Below are positions 7,097 to 10,193 of a stretch of 10,193 nt of DNA, piece after piece. Under the pieces are notes generated by a model. The model made no database searches and had not been told where the DNA came from. It saw nothing but the letters and a program-made list of their open reading frames with translations. The stretch's first letter is position 1, and every line of letters starts with the position of its first letter. Made by a program: the position numbers and the translations under genes. This stretch comes from Pseudomonadota bacterium (GTDB taxonomy: Bacteria; Bdellovibrionota; Bacteriovoracia; Bacteriovoracales; Bacteriovoracaceae): positions 1 to 10,193 of the forward strand of contig JAJTIF010000411.1 of assembly GCA_021299675.1 (NCBI GenBank), in the 5' to 3' direction.

Positions 7097-7103
7097 CTCT
7101 CCC
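7097..7103 (-). promoter_or_regulatory. Shine-Dalgarno deciding the serC start
   Basis: The minus strand reads GGGAGAG, with its GGAG core five bases before the ATG at 7093. The motif overlaps the alternative ATG at 7105, so the downstream ATG is the better start. Confidence 0.7.
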
Positions 7104-7122
7104 ATGGGGGTAAAGGATCTCC

Positions 7123-7128
7123 ATTATA
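7123..7128 (-). promoter_or_regulatory. Candidate -10 box for serC
   Basis: The minus strand carries an exact TATAAT 29 bases before the chosen serC ATG, inside the 74-base divergent gap. No good -35 hexamer stands 16-18 bases upstream, so the match rests on the -10 alone. Transcription would begin near 7115 and leave a leader of about 20 bases. Confidence 0.45.
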
Positions 7129-7158
7129 TTGCCATTGTCTCAAGCCTTTTGGGATACT
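7129..7158 (+). promoter_or_regulatory. Candidate sigma70-type promoter for the beta-barrel/matrixin pair
   Basis: TTGCCA (7129-7134, five of six matches to TTGACA) and GATACT (7153-7158, four of six to TATAAT) are separated by 18 bases. The predicted start site falls around 7164-7168, at or next to the ATG at 7168. That would give a leaderless transcript and agrees with the absence of a Shine-Dalgarno there. It overlaps the opposite-strand -10 region of serC. Confidence 0.35.
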
Positions 7159-7167
7159 TTCTGCGCC

Positions 7168-7857
7168 ATGATTAAAGCCTTCTGGATAACTTTAACTTGC
7201 ACCACTGCGTTCTTGGGGCTTCAGCTCTCAGCTATCGCCGCGTCCAAAAAACCAGTTCAATCAAGAACTTCTCGTTTCGCTTCACCAGTAGCACCAGCCG
7301 CAGCGAAGCCTTCTAAGGCTTCTCCTGATCAGCCCTTCGATAACCTGGGCTTTCATCTAGGCACGCTCACGGAATTCGTGGGAAGTGTGCAGACAGATGA
7401 TCAAGGAAAGAAAAATTTCTTTGAGATGAACCCCATGCTGGGCTTCTCCACGCAGCTCACCCTCAATCCTCAGTGGATCTTTACTCCTGAGCTCAACTGG
7501 GTGCTGCCGCGGGAAGCGGGCGCCGGAGTAAGCAAAAATCTTTTCATGATCCGCGGCGATTTTGGCTACGCCTTTGAAGACTGGATTCGTCTGCGTCTGG
7601 GCACATCGCTGATGGTCAATAACATCCGGGGCAGTGGTGGCACCAGGCCCTTGAACAACGGTTCCGGGACCTCAGATTTTTTCGTCCCTCCTGAATCGCA
7701 AACCTCCCTCAATAACACGCTCGATCTGGGAGCAGAGATCCACTCCGATGAGCTGGCCCTGCGCTTTCAAACCTATTGGTATGCGATCTTAAACAGTGAG
7801 AAGCGCCAGCTCAGCTATTCACTCACACTCACTTTCTACTACGATCTTAAGGAGTAA
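7168..7857 (+). CDS. Predicted outer-membrane beta-barrel protein
   Basis: I recognise no specific family in this 229-residue protein. Residues 1-25 form a signal peptide (MIKAFWITL..., ending SAIAA). A basic, Pro/Ala/Ser-rich linker follows (26-56). The remainder alternates polar and hydrophobic residues with many aromatics and glycines: GFHLGTLTEFVGSV, MLGFSTQLTLN, FTPELNWVLP, LFMIRGDFGYAF, WIRLRLGTSLMV, LDLGAEIH, LALRFQTYWYAIL, LSYSLTLTFYY. About eight such strands are spaced by turns, as in a small outer-membrane barrel, with a glycine/serine-rich loop near 155-170. I chose the ATG at 7168 because it opens directly into the signal peptide; an upstream in-frame TTG at 7129 would give an implausible leader. 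No Shine-Dalgarno is seen. The stop lies two bases before the matrixin gene, so the two form an operon and the barrel may have a role linked to that protease. Confidence 0.72.
   Translation: MIKAFWITLTCTTAFLGLQLSAIAASKKPVQSRTSRFASPVAPAAAKPSKASPDQPFDNLGFHLGTLTEFVGSVQTDDQGKKNFFEMNPMLGFSTQLTLNPQWIFTPELNWVLPREAGAGVSKNLFMIRGDFGYAFEDWIRLRLGTSLMVNNIRGSGGTRPLNNGSGTSDFFVPPESQTSLNNTLDLGAEIHSDELALRFQTYWYAILNSEKRQLSYSLTLTFYYDLKE
7849..7854 (+). promoter_or_regulatory. Shine-Dalgarno of the matrixin gene, inside the barrel gene
   Basis: AAGGAG forms the last two sense codons of the barrel gene and stands five bases before the matrixin ATG at 7860. A ribosome ending the barrel gene would cover it, so the pair is probably translationally coupled. 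Confidence 0.85.
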
Positions 7858-7859
7858 CG

Positions 7860-8612
7860 ATGAAATTCATTCTACTTATTCTCCTTCCCACTCTCGCTCA
7901 CGCCTTCACCCTCAACAACTCCATCGGTGCGCGCTACAAAGAAGATAAGGTCCAAGTGCGCGCGGGTCTGAATTCGAACTGCGTGAACGTGGACATGCAA
8001 GAAGTCGCGGGCCTGATCGATGCCGCCATAAAAGATTTCTGGAACACAGTCCCCACTTCCCGCTTGCAGCTCGAAGACGGGGGCAGCTTTAGTGTCGCGG
8101 ATACTTTCGTGAACAATGAGCTCTGTTTGATCGGTGGTGCTTGTGGTGGTGCTGCCATCCCGGCTGTCACTGATATTGTGATCACTTGTAATAGTAATGC
8201 CACGAACTTTCCCGGCGGATCAAATCTTCTCGCCCTCACCCTTCCCACCGTGATCTCCGGCAAAGACATTAAAGGCTCGGTGGTGATCATCAATGAAGGC
8301 TCGACCACCTTTAAAAACCTCAACACCAATCAAAAAATCTCAGTGATCTCCCACGAGATTGGCCATGCCATTGGTCTGGGTCACAGTGATGACCGCTCAT
8401 CCCTCATGTTTTTCTCTGTGGTGCCGGTCAGAAATGATCTCGGCCGCGACGACATAGACGGGGTTACCTATCTCTATCCCGTGCAAGGTGATTTGTTTGG
8501 ACTGGGTTGTTTTCTTGGATCGACAGATTCAGGCAGCGGGATGTGGCCAACAGCCCTTCTCGGGTTTCTGCTGGCCATCTTTTTTGGACGAAGATTTAGA
8601 CGGACTTCATAA
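7860..8612 (+). CDS. Exported matrixin-type (M10) zinc metalloprotease with C-terminal membrane tail
   Basis: This is a predicted secreted metzincin endopeptidase of 250 residues. MKFILLILLPTLAHA is a signal peptide. The catalytic core is HEIGHAIGLGH (165-175), with zinc ligands H165, H169 and H175 and base E166, followed by a Met-turn at SSLMFF (M183). LGRDDIDGVTYLYP (194-207) is the usual end of a matrixin domain. The N-terminal half keeps the matrixin-like W61 and a beta-sheet strand, VVIINE (141-146). There is no obvious cysteine-switch propeptide. Extra cysteines at 41, 89, 95 and 110 may form disulfides. After the domain comes GLGC, then a Gly/Ser-rich STDSGSG, a hydrophobic segment (228-242) and a basic end, RRFRR, which together look like a C-terminal sorting or anchoring tail. 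The gene follows the barrel gene in a coupled pair and overlaps the convergent aminopeptidase gene by 17 bases. The substrate is unknown. Confidence 0.92.
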   Translation: MKFILLILLPTLAHAFTLNNSIGARYKEDKVQVRAGLNSNCVNVDMQEVAGLIDAAIKDFWNTVPTSRLQLEDGGSFSVADTFVNNELCLIGGACGGAAIPAVTDIVITCNSNATNFPGGSNLLALTLPTVISGKDIKGSVVIINEGSTTFKNLNTNQKISVISHEIGHAIGLGHSDDRSSLMFFSVVPVRNDLGRDDIDGVTYLYPVQGDLFGLGCFLGSTDSGSGMWPTALLGFLLAIFFGRRFRRTS

Positions 8613-10193
8613 GCGAGTTGCCGCGCTTCAAACACTCAGACTCATAAATTTTTAGTTGTTCCATCTCTTCACTATTCATCAAACTGTCGTCGATCAATTC
8701 CGGATCAAAACCGACGTTTGTGAGTGAGCGAAAACACAACATCCCCTTGAGAGTAGGATGTTTCTCTACCACCGCGATATTCTCGAGTCTCACGCCTGCA
8801 AACCCTGGGATATAAATGCCAGGTTCAATGGAGACCACTTGCCCCTCTTTCATCGGTAGCTGGGAGATCATAGAAAGACGTACACCGTCTTCGTGCACAT
8901 GCACGCCCACTCCATGGCCCGTGCCATGGTTGTAGTTGTAGCCATGCTTAAAGAGTGGGGCGCGCGCCATCCCATCCAAGACGTTACCTTTGGTGCCAAC
9001 GGGAAACACACTGAACTGGCAGTTCAAGAGTCCCTTCAAGACGAGAGTGTAGATTTTTTTATACTCAACATCGGCCCTGCCTTGATAAGAGGCGAAGAAT
9101 GTGCGCGTGGTATCCGTAGCAAAACCACCTTCGTAATAGCCTCCAGAATCTAGGAGGATCATGTCATCAGCTTTGATCACGACTTCATCCGAAGGATTGC
9201 CGTAATGGATAATTGAACCATTGGGGCCCACACCTGCGATCGTGTTAAAGCTCTGGTCAAGGGCTCCCTGCTCTTTGTACTTCACGCTGGTCTCTTGCCA
9301 CAGATCGAGTTCAGTGATGCGCTCGCCTTTCTTGGTTTTCTCTTTCACCCATTTCATGGTGTTGAAGATCGCTTTATCTGAGCGACGGAAGTTATCCTCC
9401 ATCTCTTTGATCTCAAGCGGCTCCTTGATCGACATCCACTCGATCAGACCGGCTGGCTTTTCTTTCAAGCGGTCTGTGTGAAACACGGACATGAGTGTGT
9501 TGAAGTCAGCGCAGTTGAGATGGGCCGGATCGAACTGGATGCTTTCCAGGTGCAGAGAGTTTTGAATTTTTTCTAACTCGTGCTTGAGTTCTGTGGCTGA
9601 GACCTTGATCCACTCCACGCCCTCAATCTTTTCCGCCGACTTGTGCAGAGGAGTTTCATGCTCGATGAAAACATAAACCTTTTTCAGGGTCGCAAGCGCC
9701 TTAGCGCGAAAGCTTGAAAGGAAAGGAAGATGGTAGCCTCGGCAGTTCGTAACCCAGGCAATCTGATCCAGGGCTGCGATGAACATGGCATCTTTATCAG
9801 TGGTGAAAGCCAGACGAGTTTTTTCCAGCGTATCGCGACCGCGGTGCTCGCGGGAGACAAGCTTAATTTCTTTGGGAGCATCGACCGAGGACTTGGTTAG
9901 GAGCTGGCCGACTTCACCATTTTGAAAGGGCTTCACTTCAGACACACTTGAGAGGCGCTTGAAAAAACTGAGAGCACAGCGCTCAGCCTCGAGCCCGACT
10001 TTTTTAAGTTTAAGCTGCAAGATGTCTTGGATCAAAGCCTGATGATTGCCAGTGGATGCGTCGCATTTGACGACGTGAACAACGTCCAGGGGAACCTCTG
10101 AGTCAGCTTGCTCATGGTAGCGACCGTCGACGTAGAGATGAACTTTTCCTGTACGAGGCACCAAGGCTTCAGCCACGGAGCCCGTGAAACCAG
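8596..10193 (-). CDS. Xaa-Pro aminopeptidase (M24B, aminopeptidase P), N-terminus cut by window edge
   Basis: This dimetal peptidase removes an N-terminal residue preceding proline. The frame is open to the right edge with 531 visible residues; the first, GFTGSVAEALV, match the interior of family members, so about 50 residues lie outside. A GTG at 10176 is therefore not the start. Counting from that codon, the N-terminal creatinase-like part includes VDGRY (16-20) and AWVTNCRGYHLPF (140-152). The catalytic domain has LLDSGGYYEGG (341-351) and ATDTTRTF (353-360) with metal ligands D343 and D355, NHGTGHGVGVHVHEDG (416-431) with H421, SIEPGIY (449-455) with E451, and GVRLENIAV (461-469) with E465; all five ligands are present. 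The two Asp are 12 apart rather than the 11 I recall in E. coli PepP, a one-residue insertion. There is no sign of a signal peptide in the visible part, and the protein is probably cytosolic. It ends inside the matrixin gene. Confidence 0.95.
   Translation of the reverse strand, partial: GFTGSVAEALVPRTGKVHLYVDGRYHEQADSEVPLDVVHVVKCDASTGNHQALIQDILQLKLKKVGLEAERCALSFFKRLSSVSEVKPFQNGEVGQLLTKSSVDAPKEIKLVSREHRGRDTLEKTRLAFTTDKDAMFIAALDQIAWVTNCRGYHLPFLSSFRAKALATLKKVYVFIEHETPLHKSAEKIEGVEWIKVSATELKHELEKIQNSLHLESIQFDPAHLNCADFNTLMSVFHTDRLKEKPAGLIEWMSIKEPLEIKEMEDNFRRSDKAIFNTMKWVKEKTKKGERITELDLWQETSVKYKEQGALDQSFNTIAGVGPNGSIIHYGNPSDEVVIKADDMILLDSGGYYEGGFATDTTRTFFASYQGRADVEYKKIYTLVLKGLLNCQFSVFPVGTKGNVLDGMARAPLFKHGYNYNHGTGHGVGVHVHEDGVRLSMISQLPMKEGQVVSIEPGIYIPGFAGVRLENIAVVEKHPTLKGMLCFRSLTNVGFDPELIDDSLMNSEEMEQLKIYESECLKRGNSLMKSV

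Noticed and set aside
10174..10176. GTG at 10176 as the start of the aminopeptidase
   Set aside because: Upstream codons GFTGS are the conserved interior of aminopeptidase P, so the gene continues past the window.

Overview
The window reads as part of a Gram-negative chromosome carrying at least two lipoproteins, a predicted outer-membrane beta-barrel and several exported hydrolases. The mix suggests a member of the Bdellovibrionota or a similar predatory or saprophytic lineage: a lethal-factor-like zinc peptidase lipoprotein, a transglutaminase-elicitor-like protein, a matrixin and a secreted-type nuclease, packed tightly around housekeeping genes. This placement is an inference; no ribosomal RNA or other taxonomic marker is present. 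I see no tRNA, CRISPR, insertion sequence or phage gene, and no gene-free stretch longer than about 90 bases.

Layout. (1) Positions 1-491, minus strand: a staphylococcal-nuclease-fold gene that runs off the left edge. (2) 563-1693, plus strand: tgt, the tRNA-guanine transglycosylase of queuosine synthesis. Its three zinc-binding cysteines are all replaced. (3) 1690-7093, minus strand, read right to left: serC (a Mycobacterium-like phosphoserine aminotransferase), an exported transglutaminase-elicitor-like protein, a small lipoprotein, and an 851-residue lipoprotein with a gluzincin-type peptidase motif. The two lipoprotein genes overlap by 14 bases, and a perfect 13-bp stem-loop covers the ribosome-binding site of the first. 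(4) 7168-8612, plus strand: an outer-membrane beta-barrel candidate, followed with no gap by a matrixin-type metalloprotease that ends in a possible C-terminal sorting/anchor segment. (5) 8596-10193, minus strand: a Xaa-Pro aminopeptidase that is cut at the right edge.

How the genes may work together. tgt and serC are cytoplasmic metabolic genes: tRNA modification, and serine plus pyridoxal phosphate supply. Most of the rest are predicted exported proteins able to act on protein or nucleic acid: a nuclease, a Cys-His transglutaminase-type enzyme and two zinc peptidases, with a cytoplasmic-type aminopeptidase P that could finish proline-containing peptides. This would suit an organism that digests other cells or polymers outside itself, but the sequence alone does not show that the genes form one system.

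Convergent gene pairs overlap at their stop codons (1690-1693 and 8596-8612), so no intrinsic terminator sits between them. The most unusual signals are the zinc-ligand loss in tgt, the hairpin over the lipoprotein start, the C-terminal tail of the matrixin, and the actinobacterial-looking serC.
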